Positions 45,479-53,826 of a stretch of 64,000 nucleotides of DNA are shown here, piece after piece (position 1 is the stretch's first letter; the number at the start of each line of letters is the position of its first letter). The notes below the pieces were generated by a model, which was not told the origin of the DNA, searched no databases, and worked only from the letters and a program-made list of their open reading frames with translations. The stretch comes from CAIWHR01 sp963734575 (GTDB lineage: Bacteria > Pseudomonadota > Gammaproteobacteria > Burkholderiales > Casimicrobiaceae): positions 62,001-126,000 of the forward strand of contig CAVTHT010000008.1 of assembly GCA_963734575.1 (NCBI GenBank), read 5' to 3'. A program made the translations under genes and the position numbers.

Positions 45479-46161
45479 CAGCGGCCGCGCCTTTCGGTGC
45501 GAGGGTGCGTGCCGCGGACATCCATGACGCCGTTGCGGTCGAACGTGCGGTGGAAATGCCGTCGCCACGGACCGATGCGCAGCCGCGCGATCATCCCGAC
45601 GGGTACGAAGCCGCTCTTGCCGTGCGCGCGCAGCGCGGCGACGTTCTCCGGAACCGTCACGCGCACGGCGCGCACGAAGCCGGCATCGCGGAAGTGCTCG
45701 AGCTGCCGCGCACATACGCGCCGTGCGAGGTTGCGGCCGCGGTGCGACGCTGCCGTGAACGCGTTGTAGAAATAGACGTCCCCGGGCTCGAGCGGAATGC
45801 TGCATCCGAGGTAATCGTCCCGGGCGTCACGCGTGGCGCTCCAGCATGCCGCCACGATGCGGCCGTTCTCCCGGGCCACGAAGCAGACGTGCCCGGCGCG
45901 CGCCCGGCCTTCGAGCGCCTCCCGCGTCGTGTCGCGACGCAAGAGCGCGTACTCCTCGAACGGTACCGTACCGAGAATGTCGAGGGTGATCGACGACGGC
46001 GGGAGTGGCGCGACCGGCTCGCGCAGCGATCGCGCCAGCACGTGGACCCGGCGATACCCGAGCTCGCCCAGGAGCTTCATGAGGAACACGTGCATGCCCT
46101 CGTGACGCAGCGACCACCATGCGCGGTGCAGCGCGTCGCGTGTGCGATCGAAAGGCTTCAT
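45478..46161 (-). CDS. GNAT-type N-acetyltransferase in the asnB operon
   Basis: 227 residues from ATG 46161 (MKPFDRTRDALHRAWWSLRH). An ATG at 46245 overlaps the methyltransferase stop (ATGA) and would add 28 residues; either is possible. The acetyl-CoA-binding region is FTAASHRGRNLARRVCARQL followed by VPENVAALRAHGKSGF, with FYNAFTA before it. The first 60 residues (LMKLLGELGYRRVHVLARSL) are not typical of GNAT and resemble the leading part of acetyltransferases found in polysaccharide loci. The gene is translationally coupled to asnB. Substrate unknown. Confidence 0.75.
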   Translation of the reverse strand: MKPFDRTRDALHRAWWSLRHEGMHVFLMKLLGELGYRRVHVLARSLREPVAPLPPSSITLDILGTVPFEEYALLRRDTTREALEGRARAGHVCFVARENGRIVAACWSATRDARDDYLGCSIPLEPGDVYFYNAFTAASHRGRNLARRVCARQLEHFRDAGFVRAVRVTVPENVAALRAHGKSGFVPVGMIARLRIGPWRRHFHRTFDRNGVMDVRGTHPRTERRGR

Positions 46162-46241
46162 CGCGCGCGCACCGCGGGCCGTCCGGTTCGGGTGCGCCCT
46201 GACGCGCCACCGCTGCGAGCATGCTTCGTCGCCGAGCGCGT

Positions 46242-47030
46242 TCATCGCTTGCAGGCGCGAACCGCAACGAAGTATCCGGTGAGGAACCGCGTCGGCCAGG
46301 CAGCGAGGCGCTCCCAGCCGAGCAGGCGATGCAGGAAGCGCTGCTGCGCCGGCGTGGGCTTCCGGCGCTGCACGGCCCGTGCGCGCGCCACCGCGACGGC
46401 GCGTGGACAATGCAGCATGGCCGCCTTGTCGTGCAGGTCGTAGTCGAGCGTGCGCAACAGGCGTTCGAGACCCCCGGGACCGAGCGTCGCCCCGACCGGA
46501 TACGGAACGAGCCCCACCCGGCGCAGCCACCGCAACGGCAGCGCGTTGCGCAGCGCGACGGCGGGATTCGCGAGATTGTCGAGCGTCAGCAGCAGCGTCC
46601 CGCCCGAGGTCATCACGCGATGAATTTCGGCGAGCGCTGTCCGGATCTCGCTGCGTCGGGCGAAGTGATCGAGGGTCGAGTTGGAGACGACCAGGTCGAA
46701 GCTGCCGGTGCGAAACGGCAGCCGCCGCACGTCGGCGTGCAGGGCGCGCAGTCCGGGATGCCGGCGGCGTGCGGCGCGCGCGACGTTCGCCGCGAGGTCG
46801 ATGCCGACGACTTCCTCCGCCCGACCGGACAGCGCGCCGAACAGGCCATCCCCCAGCGCCTCGTCGTAGAGGTCCGTCTTCAGCACGCGGGCGAACCGCT
46901 GCCCGCCGAGCCAGCGCGACAGGAGCTCGCGGTGCAGGGTGTCGCAATGCGCGCGCCACAGTGCGCCGTGCGGGTCTGCGAGCAGCGGCGCGAGCGCGGC
47001 CTCCCAGCGTCTTCCCTCCGGAAAGGTCAT
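46242..47030 (-). CDS. SAM-dependent class I methyltransferase in the asnB operon
   Basis: 262 residues. Motif I is EVVGIDLAANVARAARRRHPG, then the acidic LHADVRRLPFRTGSFDLVVSNSTLDHF, the typical Rossmann-fold methyltransferase core with the post-I and motif-II segments. A C-terminal half with LRWLRRVGLVPYPVGATLGPGGLERLL could shape the substrate site. It is the first gene of the four-gene minus-strand operon that continues with GNAT, asnB and the Mur-ligase-like gene, with ATGA overlap to the next possible start. Substrate unknown. Confidence 0.85.
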   Translation of the reverse strand: MTFPEGRRWEAALAPLLADPHGALWRAHCDTLHRELLSRWLGGQRFARVLKTDLYDEALGDGLFGALSGRAEEVVGIDLAANVARAARRRHPGLRALHADVRRLPFRTGSFDLVVSNSTLDHFARRSEIRTALAEIHRVMTSGGTLLLTLDNLANPAVALRNALPLRWLRRVGLVPYPVGATLGPGGLERLLRTLDYDLHDKAAMLHCPRAVAVARARAVQRRKPTPAQQRFLHRLLGWERLAAWPTRFLTGYFVAVRACKR

Positions 47031-47415
47031 GGGCGGACGTGCGACCGGGCACCGCTCGCGAGCGGCCCAGCAGTCGGCATTGGCGAGGAGAACTTGGTGA
47101 CGATGATGTGCAGCGGCAAGCGTGCTCCAGGGCGGGCACGCGGAAGGGGGTCGCGGTCGGCCGTCGGGCTCGGTCGCGGAAGCGACAGAGCCGGGAATGA
47201 TAGCAATCGACGCGCGCGTGCCCGGCGGTAACGCTGCACGTTAGGGTGACGGCCTGCGCCAATCGATGCTAGGCTCCGCGGCTGGCCCGCCGGGGCAGCA
47301 TGCCCATCCCGCTTCCAATGCGTCCGCGCCCGCGAATGAGACGTCCGAGAACGACAGCACGGCCGGAGCGCACGCGTTGAGCGCGAGCGCCATCCCGACG
47401 CCCGGCACCTCGTGG
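47031..47415. other. Divergent intergenic region of the asnB operon
   Basis: This gap lies between the start of the minus-strand operon (47030) and the first plus-strand membrane protein, whose start is uncertain (47378 TTG or 47416 ATG). No gene is evident. A plus-strand AATGATAG near 47196 and its surroundings are the only A/T-richer stretch, so promoters for both directions may lie there, but I cannot define hexamers. Confidence 0.35.
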
Positions 47416-48579
47416 ATGCGCCGGCTCGGCGCTGCCGGTCGCGTTGCTCTGCGTCGGCTACCTCCTCGTCGTGACCGTCGTCGCCGTCCTGCGTTCCGGC
47501 GCGAACGTCGGTGCCGCGGTCCCCGCCATGGTGGTCCCGAGCGAACGCTTCGAGCCCCTGCGGGGCCGCGTGCGCCAGGCCCCGGGCGTCGTCGTGCTGG
47601 AGCAGCCGGACCCGGCCGGGGTTGCCATCGTATCGGCACGCACGACACCCTTCGCCGCGGCGATTATCAGCAGGTGACGGTCAGGCTGCGTCTCGCGGCG
47701 ACGCCGCAGGCCGCGGTGCTGTTCCTGTGGCGCACGCGCGAAACGCCGGGGCGCACGTTCTCGAAGCGCCTCGAGCTGCAATCGTCCGGCATCGCCACCG
47801 CGGAGCTCGACGAGGAGCCGGGCTGGCGCGGCTCCGTCATCGGCGTGGCCCTCGCCGTGCAAGGCGCATTGCCTCAGCCCATCGGCGTCGAGTCGCTGAC
47901 GCTTTCGAGCGTGACGCTCGGCTCCGTGCTGGGGGAGATGGTCTCCGACTGGGGCACGTTCTTCCGCTTTCGCGGCAACTCGTTCACGTTCCCGTTCGAC
48001 GAGGAACGCGGGCACACGCTGTCGCTGCTGCTCGCGACCGCCCTCAGCGGCGCGGTCGCGGCGCTGCTCTATGCGCAACTCATGCGTCGGCGCAAGCGTG
48101 CGGTCGACACGCGCGTGCTCTGGGCGATCTTCCTCGTCGCGTGGCTCGTCGTGGACCTGCGCTGGCAGGTCAATCTCGGCCGCCAGCTCGCGCTCACCGC
48201 ACGGCAATTCGCCGGCAGGTCGATCGACGAGAAGCATCGCGCGGAAGACGACCACCAGATCTACGAGGTGATGCAGCAGGTGCGTGCCGCGCTGCCAGCC
48301 GCACCGGTGCGTCTCGTGCTGCTGTCCGACGTGCCGACGCTGCGCACGCGCGGTGCGTACTTCCTGCTCCCGCACAACGTGATGTGGCAGTTCGGCCGGC
48401 GCAATCCGCGGCCGGGCCCCGAGCAGCTGCATCCGGGCGAATACGTGCTCCTGCTGCTCTACAGCGGCCTCGGATACGACAGCGCGCAGAAGCGCCTGGT
48501 CTGGCCCGACGGGCGCACGCGCGACGTGCAAGAGGTCTACGCACCGCAGGGCGGTCCCGTGCTCCTGCGCATCGCGTGA
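47416..48579 (+). CDS. Membrane protein of unknown function (two frameshifts)
   Basis: About 387 residues. MRRLGA at 47416 joins, after removal of a base near 47440, to LPVALLCVGYLLVVTVVAVL, the first membrane helix. A second break near 47650 lies before DYQQVTVRLRLAATPQAAVLFLWRT, a beta-rich extracytoplasmic domain. Two further helices follow (TLSLLLATALSGAVAALLYA, then LWAIFLVAWLVVDLRWQVNLG), and a C-terminal domain ends PQGGPVLLRIA. I do not recognise a family. The next gene begins 10 bases downstream and encodes a polytopic membrane protein, so the two are probably an operon. Confidence 0.6.
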   Translation: MRRLGAAGRVALRRLPPRRDRRRRPAFRRERRCRGPRHGGPERTLRAPAGPRAPGPGRRRAGAAGPGRGCHRIGTHDTLRRGDYQQVTVRLRLAATPQAAVLFLWRTRETPGRTFSKRLELQSSGIATAELDEEPGWRGSVIGVALAVQGALPQPIGVESLTLSSVTLGSVLGEMVSDWGTFFRFRGNSFTFPFDEERGHTLSLLLATALSGAVAALLYAQLMRRRKRAVDTRVLWAIFLVAWLVVDLRWQVNLGRQLALTARQFAGRSIDEKHRAEDDHQIYEVMQQVRAALPAAPVRLVLLSDVPTLRTRGAYFLLPHNVMWQFGRRNPRPGPEQLHPGEYVLLLLYSGLGYDSAQKRLVWPDGRTRDVQEVYAPQGGPVLLRIA

Positions 48580-48589
48580 CCGGTCGGAC

Positions 48590-49999
48590 ATGCACGATCT
48601 CCTCGCCGTCGCGCTGAGTATCGCCCTGCCCTGGATCGGCGGGACGTGCGCGCTGCGTGCGCTCGCGCGCCGGCGCGCCGGAGGGCGCGCTCGTCGCAGT
48701 CGGCTACGGCTACCTCGCGGGGGTGCTGGCCGTGACGTGGCTGATGCGCGTCCTGAGTCTTTCCGGGATGCGCTGGACGCTGCCGGTCGTGGCATTGCCG
48801 GTGCTTGCGCTCGGCCTCGCTGCGGTCTGGGCGCACTGGCCCGGCGGCTGGCGCGAAAGCTGGCGCGACGCGCGCGCAGCGCCTGCCGCCTGGACGCGTG
48901 CGGCGCGTGTGGTGTTCTGGGCGTGCCTCACGTTGGTCTCGATCCGCGCGGCGGGACTCGCGCTCGAAGCCTGGTGGCGGCCGGTGCAGCCCTGGGACGC
49001 GTGGTCGCACTGGGCGACCAAGGCGAAGGTGTGGTTCGAGTACGGGCGCATCGTGCCGTTCGTGACGCCCGGACAGTGGCTCGAGGGCGCAGCGCCGATG
49101 GCCTTCACCGATCAGCAGCCCGGCTATCCAGTGACCTTGCCGCTGCTGCAGGTCTGGACGAACCTGTGGACGGGGTCGTGGAACGATGCGCACATGAATG
49201 CGCCGTGGCCCGCGCTGTTTTGCGCCCTCGGTGTCGCGTTCTTCGCGCAGCTGAGACGCGCGGGTGCGCCGCGCCGCGCGCTATGGTCTTCACGTACCTG
49301 CTGCTGTCGTTGCCGTTCCTCGACGTGCACGTGGCGCTCGCAGGCCTCGCCGACGTCTTCCTCGCCGCAACCTTCGGCATGTGCGCGATGGCGACCTGGC
49401 GTGCATTGCAGACGCATTCGCGGGCCGACATCGCGTGCGCGGTGATTGCGGGCGTCGCCTGCGCGACGATCAAGGTCGAAGGGATGCTCTGGCTGCTCAC
49501 GCTGCTGCCCGGCATTGCCGTAGCGCTGCGCCGCCGCTTCGGCCTGTGGCTGGTCGCGGCGATCGCCGGCGGGGCCGTGCTTTACCTCCTGGTCGGACCG
49601 CCACGCCTGCAGGTGCTCGGCTACGTGGTGCGCACCAGCTTCACCAACGTGTCGCTGCCGGTGCTGCAGCACATGTTCGTCATGGATAACTGGCATCTCT
49701 TCTGGTACGCCGCGGTGGCGGTGGTGGCGGTGCGCGCCCGGCGGCTGCTCGATCCCGCCCTGGCGCCGATGACGGTGACCATGCTGGCAGGCTTCGGCTT
49801 CATTGCGCTCGTGTTCTTCTTCAGCAATGCGGGGGCAGGGGTCGACGACGAGACGCTGATCAATCGCCTGCTGCTGCACATCGTGCCGGCGATGGGATTC
49901 TGGGTGCTCCAGGTCCTCGACTACGCTCCGCAGGTGCGCGACGCGCCTGCGACGGCGGCCCCGGCCACGCTCGAAACGCCGGAAGAGGCCGTGGCCTGA
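48590..49999 (+). CDS. Polytopic membrane protein, GT-C glycosyltransferase-like (frameshifts)
   Basis: About 468 residues with ten or so hydrophobic segments. The pieces are MHDLLAVALSIALPWIGGTCALRAL (frame 1), then GYGYLAGVLAVTWLMRVLSLSG to FTDQQPGYPVTLPLLQVW in a second frame, then VFTYLLLSLPFLDVHVALAG onwards in the first frame again; breaks lie near 48665 and 49275. The element PWDAWSHWATKAKVWFEYG after the early helices resembles the first extracytoplasmic loop of lipid-linked-sugar glycosyltransferases (ArnT/PMT-like, acidic D near W). A role in adding sugars to an envelope molecule is an inference. Confidence 0.6.
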   Translation: MHDLLAVALSIALPWIGGTCALRALARRRAGGRARRSRLRLPRGGAGRDVADARPESFRDALDAAGRGIAGACARPRCGLGALARRLARKLARRARSACRLDACGACGVLGVPHVGLDPRGGTRARSLVAAGAALGRVVALGDQGEGVVRVRAHRAVRDARTVARGRSADGLHRSAARLSSDLAAAAGLDEPVDGVVERCAHECAVARAVLRPRCRVLRAAETRGCAAPRAMVFTYLLLSLPFLDVHVALAGLADVFLAATFGMCAMATWRALQTHSRADIACAVIAGVACATIKVEGMLWLLTLLPGIAVALRRRFGLWLVAAIAGGAVLYLLVGPPRLQVLGYVVRTSFTNVSLPVLQHMFVMDNWHLFWYAAVAVVAVRARRLLDPALAPMTVTMLAGFGFIALVFFFSNAGAGVDDETLINRLLLHIVPAMGFWVLQVLDYAPQVRDAPATAAPATLETPEEAVA

Positions 50000-50053
50000 T
50001 GCAGGTCGGTGATGCGGCGCGTTGCCGCGATCGATCGGGCCGGCGCGAAAAAA

Positions 50054-50077
50054 AGCCCCACCCTTGCGGGCGGGGCT
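50054..50077 (-). terminator. Rho-independent terminator of phaP
   Basis: On the minus strand the stem AGCCCCGCCC / GGGTGGGGCT (one mismatch, 4-base loop) is followed by seven T. It lies about 130 bases after the phaP stop and also just after the plus-strand gene ending at 49999. Confidence 0.8.
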
Positions 50078-50082
50078 GAGGC

Positions 50083-50112
50083 TGTATCTTTTAGGAGGAG
50101 GAAAAAGATACA
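50083..50112. repeat. A/T-rich inverted repeat with ribosome-site-like loop
   Basis: TGTATCTTTT (50083-50092) and AAAAGATACA (50103-50112) form a perfect 10-bp stem around the 10-base loop AGGAGGAGGA. A second GGAGGAG follows at 50113. The element is far richer in A/T than its surroundings and sits between the phaP stop and its terminator. It encodes no clear gene. Confidence 0.7.
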
Positions 50113-50205
50113 GGAGGAGTCCGTGCCTTTCAGATGATGCTCGCCCGCCGCTATTTCAAGCGGGCGCGCACGGCACGATTGATCTTCCGCCTTACGGCGT
50201 ATTCC

Positions 50206-50761
50206 TTATGCAGCGCGACGGCCGGCCTTCGTACCGTTGGCAGCCTTGGTCGCATTCGCGGCAGCGGCGCGAACGCTCGCGTCGGCCAGGTTCACGACCT
50301 GCTTGGTGGCGCGCTGGAACTGGTCGAACGCAGCGGTCGTGGCCGCGACCGTCGACTTGAATGCGTTGACGGCGACGTCGGAGCCGGCGGGGGCAGTTCT
50401 CGCCAGCCTTGTCGACCCACGATGCCACGCCCTTGGTGTACGCGGCGAACGCTTCCTCGGCGAGCGCGGTGTACTGCGCTTGCGTCGCGGAGACGATCTC
50501 GTACACGTTGCGCGAGTAGCCGAGCGCACCCTGCACGCCCGTCTCGGCGTACTTGGCCGGCAGCGCGAAGAGCTCCTGGACGTCCTTGACCTGGGCGACG
50601 GCAGCGGCGCCTTCGGCACCATGCGCGAGCGCGTACTTGGCGGCTTCGAGGTTGGCGTTGAAAATCTTCTCGGCGTTCTGCAGGGCGACCGCGGCGAGCT
50701 TGGTGGCCTGCTCGACGTTGGCTTTGTTCAGTTCAGCGAATTGCGACGTTGCGTTGTACAT
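50206..50761 (-). CDS. phaP: Phasin PhaP (one frameshift)
   Basis: Phasins coat PHA granules and limit their size. About 184 residues from ATG 50761 (MYNATSQFAELNKANVEQATKLAAVALQ in parts), with AGGGAA before it. The phasin-2 pattern continues as FNANLEAAKYALAHG, KYAETGVQGALGYSRNVYEI and ALAEEAFAAYTKGVASWVDKA. The frame breaks near 50392, where CCCCC should be CCCC (VDKAGENCPAGSDVAVNAFKS), and the protein ends with an Ala/Lys-rich tail. A strong promoter and PhaR-type operators precede it. Confidence 0.92.
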
Positions 50762-50856
50762 GGCGTTCCCTCTCGGATGAATGGTCGATCCCGACCGAAG
50801 TGGCTTCCCGGGTGCCGCCGCACCCACCGATCGCGTGGAAGGTTCTCCACGCCGGG

Positions 50857-50879
50857 TTTTGCTGCACCGCACAAATGCA
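50857..50879. promoter_or_regulatory. Candidate PhaR operator A, at the phaP transcription start
   Basis: TTTTGCTGCACC (50857-50868) followed by GCACAAATGCA. The first 12 bases recur inverted as GGTGCAGCAAAA at 50946-50957. The site covers the expected phaP start point and the end of the -10, a place where PhaR binding would block transcription, as reported for Cupriavidus phaP1. Confidence 0.6.
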
Positions 50880-50907
50880 TTCTAGGACCGGCGCCGCCCA
50901 TAGTCAA
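50879..50907 (-). promoter_or_regulatory. Sigma-70-type promoter of phaP
   Basis: On the minus strand TTGACT (50907-50902) and TAGAAT (50884-50879) are separated by exactly 17 bases. This is the best promoter match in the window. Transcription would start near 50872, leaving a leader of about 110 bases. Confidence 0.8.
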
Positions 50908-50916
50908 GGGATTTTT

Positions 50917-50929
50917 GGTGCACTGCACC
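50917..50929. promoter_or_regulatory. Candidate PhaR operator B, palindrome between phaP and phaR
   Basis: GGTGCA-C-TGCACC is a perfect palindrome with one central base, placed just upstream of the phaP -35. Its core is nearly identical to the site upstream of the FabG-like gene at 29139-29154. Confidence 0.6.
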
Positions 50930-50945
50930 ATCGGTCGGTTATGGC

Positions 50946-50957
50946 GGTGCAGCAAAA
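50946..50957. promoter_or_regulatory. Candidate PhaR operator C, upstream of phaR
   Basis: GGTGCAGCAAAA is the exact inverse of the first half of operator A. It lies about 28 bases upstream of the phaR -10 and would allow autoregulation of phaR. Confidence 0.5.
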
Positions 50958-50984
50958 ATCGAAGCGCCTTGGAAATCAAACGTT

Positions 50985-50990
50985 TATAAT
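50985..50990 (+). promoter_or_regulatory. -10 promoter element of phaR
   Basis: A consensus TATAAT 27 bases before the phaR ATG. No good -35 is visible at 16-18 bases. The leader would be about 20 bases. Confidence 0.6.
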
Positions 50991-51017
50991 GCCCGCCTGC
51001 CCGAACGGAGCTGGCTC

Positions 51018-51588
51018 ATGAGCGACACCCCGAGGATCATCAAGAAGTACCCCAACCGTCGCCTCTACGACACCGCCAACAGCGGCTACATCACGCTGGC
51101 GGACGTCAAGCAGATGGTGCTGGAGAACATCGAGTTCCGCGTGGTGGACGCGAAGAGCGGCGATGACCTGTCGCGCGCGATCCTGCTGCAGATCATCCTC
51201 GAGGAGGAGTCGGGCGGCATGCCGATGTTCTCGTCGGAGATGCTCGCGCAGATGATCCGCTTCTACGGCACGGCGCAGCAGACGATGATGGGCAGCTACA
51301 TGGAGCAGAACGTCAAGGCGTTCCTGGGCATCCAGAAGAAGCTGCAGGACCAGGCGAAGCAGATCTACGGCGACAAGATGATGATCACGCCCGACCTGTG
51401 GAAGCAGTTCATGCAGATGCAGGCGCCGGCGATGCAGGGCATGCTCGGCAACTACCTCGAGCAGAGCGCCAAGCTCTTCATGGACATGCAGCAGCGCATG
51501 CAGGACCAGACGCGCGGCATGTTCGCGGCCTTCCCCTTCCCCAACTTCACCGCCGCCCGCGGGCGGCGAGGACGAAGACAAGCGCTGA
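51018..51588 (+). CDS. phaR: PHA synthesis regulator PhaR (one frameshift near the end)
   Basis: PhaR is a repressor of phasin genes that binds both DNA and PHA granules. About 189 residues. The DNA-binding domain is RIIKKYPNRRLYDTANSGYITLADVKQMV, seen in two parts, followed by the PHB-accumulation domain (MLAQMIRFYGTAQQTMMGSYMEQ in parts) and QDQTRGMFAAFPFPNF. The frame breaks near 51560, where GCCCGCGG should be GCCGCGG; the protein then ends AAAGGEDEDKR at the TGA 51586-51588, the normal PhaR end. Without correction the frame would run to 51653. Confidence 0.93.
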
Positions 51589-51702
51589 GTATCGCGCGCG
51601 CGTCGCGGGCGCCGCTCCCGAACGCGCCGCCCGGCGCGGGTCTTCGCGCCTGATCGTTCGCAGCACCGACGCGGCGCTTCCGCTGTCGCACGCCACCTGA
51701 CC

Positions 51703-53094
51703 ATGACCAAGCTTCGCCAGGCGCCCGCGAAAGGGCGCGCGCCCGACCGTTCCGAAGGTCGGCTTCGTCTCCCTCGGCTGCCCGAAGGCGCTCGTCGATT
51801 CGGAGCAGATCCTGACCCAGCTGCGCGCCGAGGGCTATGCGATCAGCCCAAGCTACGAAGGCGCCGACCTCGTGGTCGTCAACACGTGCGGCTTCATCGA
51901 TGCCGCCGTCGAGGAATCGCTCGAAGCGATCGGCGAGGCGCTTGTCCGAGAACGGCAAGGTGATCGTGACCGGCTGCCTCGGCGCGAAGCAGAACGGCGA
52001 CTTCGTGCGCGCGGCCCACCCGCGCGTGCTCGCCGTGACCGGGCCGCATGCGACGGCGGAAGTGATGACGGCGGTGCACGCCGAGTTGCCGAAGCCGCAC
52101 GATCCGTTCGTCGATCTCGTGCCGCCCCAGGGCATCAAGCTGACGCCGCGGCACTACGCGTATCTCAAGATCAGCGAAGGCTGCAATCACCGCTGCACGT
52201 TCTGCATCATTCCCGCGATGCGCGGTGACCTCGTGTCGCCGGCCCGATCGGCGACGTGCTCGGCGAGGCCGAGCGCCTGCTGCGCGCCGGCGTGACGGAG
52301 ATCCTGGTGGTGTCGCAGGACACCAGCGCGTACGGCGTGGACGTCCGCTATCGCACCGGCTTCTGGGGCGGACGGCCCGTGAAGACCCGCATGCACGAGC
52401 TCGCCGCCGCGCTCGATGCCCAAGCGCGCGAGCACGGCGCATGGGTGCGGCTGCACTACGTGTATCCGTATCCGCACGTGGACGAGCTTCTGCCCCTGAT
52501 GACGCGCGACGCGGCGGCGGGCGGCCTGCTGCCATATCTCGACGTGCCGTTCCAGCACGCGAGCCCGCGCATCCTGAAGCTCATGAAGCGGCCGGCGAAC
52601 GCCGAAGGCACGCTGCGGCGCATCGAGGCGTGGCGCGCCGCGCGCCCGGATCTCGTGGTGCGCAGCACGTTCATCGTCGGCTTTCCGGGCGAGATCGGAT
52701 CGCGAGTTCGAGGAGCTGCTCGCGTTCCTGGAAGCAGCGCAACTCGATCGCGTCGGCTGCTTCGCCTACTCGCCGGTGGAAGGCGCCGCGGCCAACGATC
52801 TGCCCGATCCCGTGCCCGACGCGGTCAAGGAGCAGCGCCGCGCACGCTTCATGGCCGTGCAGGCGCGGATCAGCGCTGCGCGCCTCCGGCAGCGCGTCGG
52901 CACATGTCCTGCAGGTGCTGGTCGACGGGCACGATGCGCACGGCACCGCAGTGGCGCGCAGCGCTGCCGACGCACCCGAGATCGATGGCGTGGTGCGCGT
53001 GCGCGACGGCCAGGCGCTGCGCACCGGCGAGTTCGCGCGCGTCGAGGTGACCGGCGCCGACGAGCACGATCTCGAGGCCGTCGCCCTCCGCTGA
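51703..53094 (+). CDS. rimO: Ribosomal protein S12 methylthiotransferase RimO (about six single-base breaks)
   Basis: RimO adds a methylthio group to an Asp of ribosomal protein S12 using radical SAM chemistry. About 461 residues. The N-terminal cluster domain has PKVGFVSLGCPKALVDSEQ, VVNTCGFIDAAVEES and VIVTGCLGAKQ; the radical-SAM cysteines are in GCNHRCTFCIIP; the TRAM domain closes the protein. Breaks near 51747, 51945, 52240 (two bases), 52697 and 52905 are each restored by removing extra bases, for example GCGCCCGACC to GCGCCGACC (APTVPKVGFV). rimO next to phaR is familiar from Burkholderia-type genomes. Confidence 0.9.
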
Positions 53095-53107
53095 CGCAAG
53101 CCTCGGC

Positions 53108-53826
53108 TCAGGCGCGCTTCGGCAGCGTCCACCGCTGCCAGATCGCGCGCGAGATCGCGCAGCACCGCACCGAGCGCGGCATTGAGCGCCTGCGCGAGCG
53201 CGTCGGGCGTCGATGCCGCAAGCGCGACGTGCTGCGCGTACTCGTGGGTCCACACCGGCGCGCTGCCGAGCGTCGCCATCGGCGTCAGGTAGAACGTGAC
53301 CACGAGCTCCGCGCTGCCCCGACCCTCCTGGCGCGCGTCGCCGTAGAGCGCGGACACGAAGCCATCCAGCAGGTAATCCCCTTCGTTGCCGGCCGCGCCG
53401 GCCGGCACGACCCGCTCGAACACGCGTGCCGCGGCGAGGCCCTTGCGCCGTCGCGTCGGCGAGCATCGTCGCGGGCGGCACGAAGAACTCGTCGTAGTAG
53501 TCCGCCTCGTAGCCGAGATCGCTCCTCCGGTACACGAACGTCTTGCCGCGAAACGGTGCCGCGACGTTGATCGCACCGACGCGCAGCACGAGGGGCTTCG
53601 GCGGCGCGGCATTCGCCGGCGGCAGCGGCGGGTCGAGCAGGAACGTGCGTTTCACGGGCGCGGGCCGCGAGACGAGGGAAGTGCACCCGCCCACGAGCAC
53701 CGCGCCACCTGCGCCCGCGAGCAGCGACAGCATCCGTCGTCGCGACGTCACGCGCGGGCGCCGCGCATCCGGGTCCCCGTCGGGGACAGCGTGCGTTGTG
53801 CTCGACGGCAGGCGTGCAGGCTTCAT
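53108..53826 (-). CDS. ABC-type transport auxiliary lipoprotein of the MCE operon (two frameshifts)
   Basis: About 238 residues of the ABC transport auxiliary lipoprotein family. The signal has a twin-Arg stretch and lipobox (SRRRMLSLLAGAGGAVLVGGC). The mature part has RTFLLDPPLPP, GKTFVYRRSDLGYEADYYDEFFV in parts, RVFERVVPAGA and ELVVTFYLTP. Breaks near 53440 and 53150 need one base removed each; the end then reads IWQRWTLPKRA with TGA at 53110-53108. Its ATG overlaps the MCE gene stop (ATGA). It would sit in the periplasmic face of the outer membrane and assist lipid transport. Confidence 0.75.

Noticed and set aside
50134..50589. Small plus-strand gene after the GGAGGAG at 50113
   Set aside because: The frame runs antisense into phaP and has no recognisable domain. 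The ribosome-site-like sequence alone is not enough.
51703..53094. Programmed frameshifting in rimO or other conserved genes
   Set aside because: Breaks occur at many unrelated places, lack slippery heptamers with downstream structures that I could see, and always need one extra base removed. Sequence error explains them more simply.
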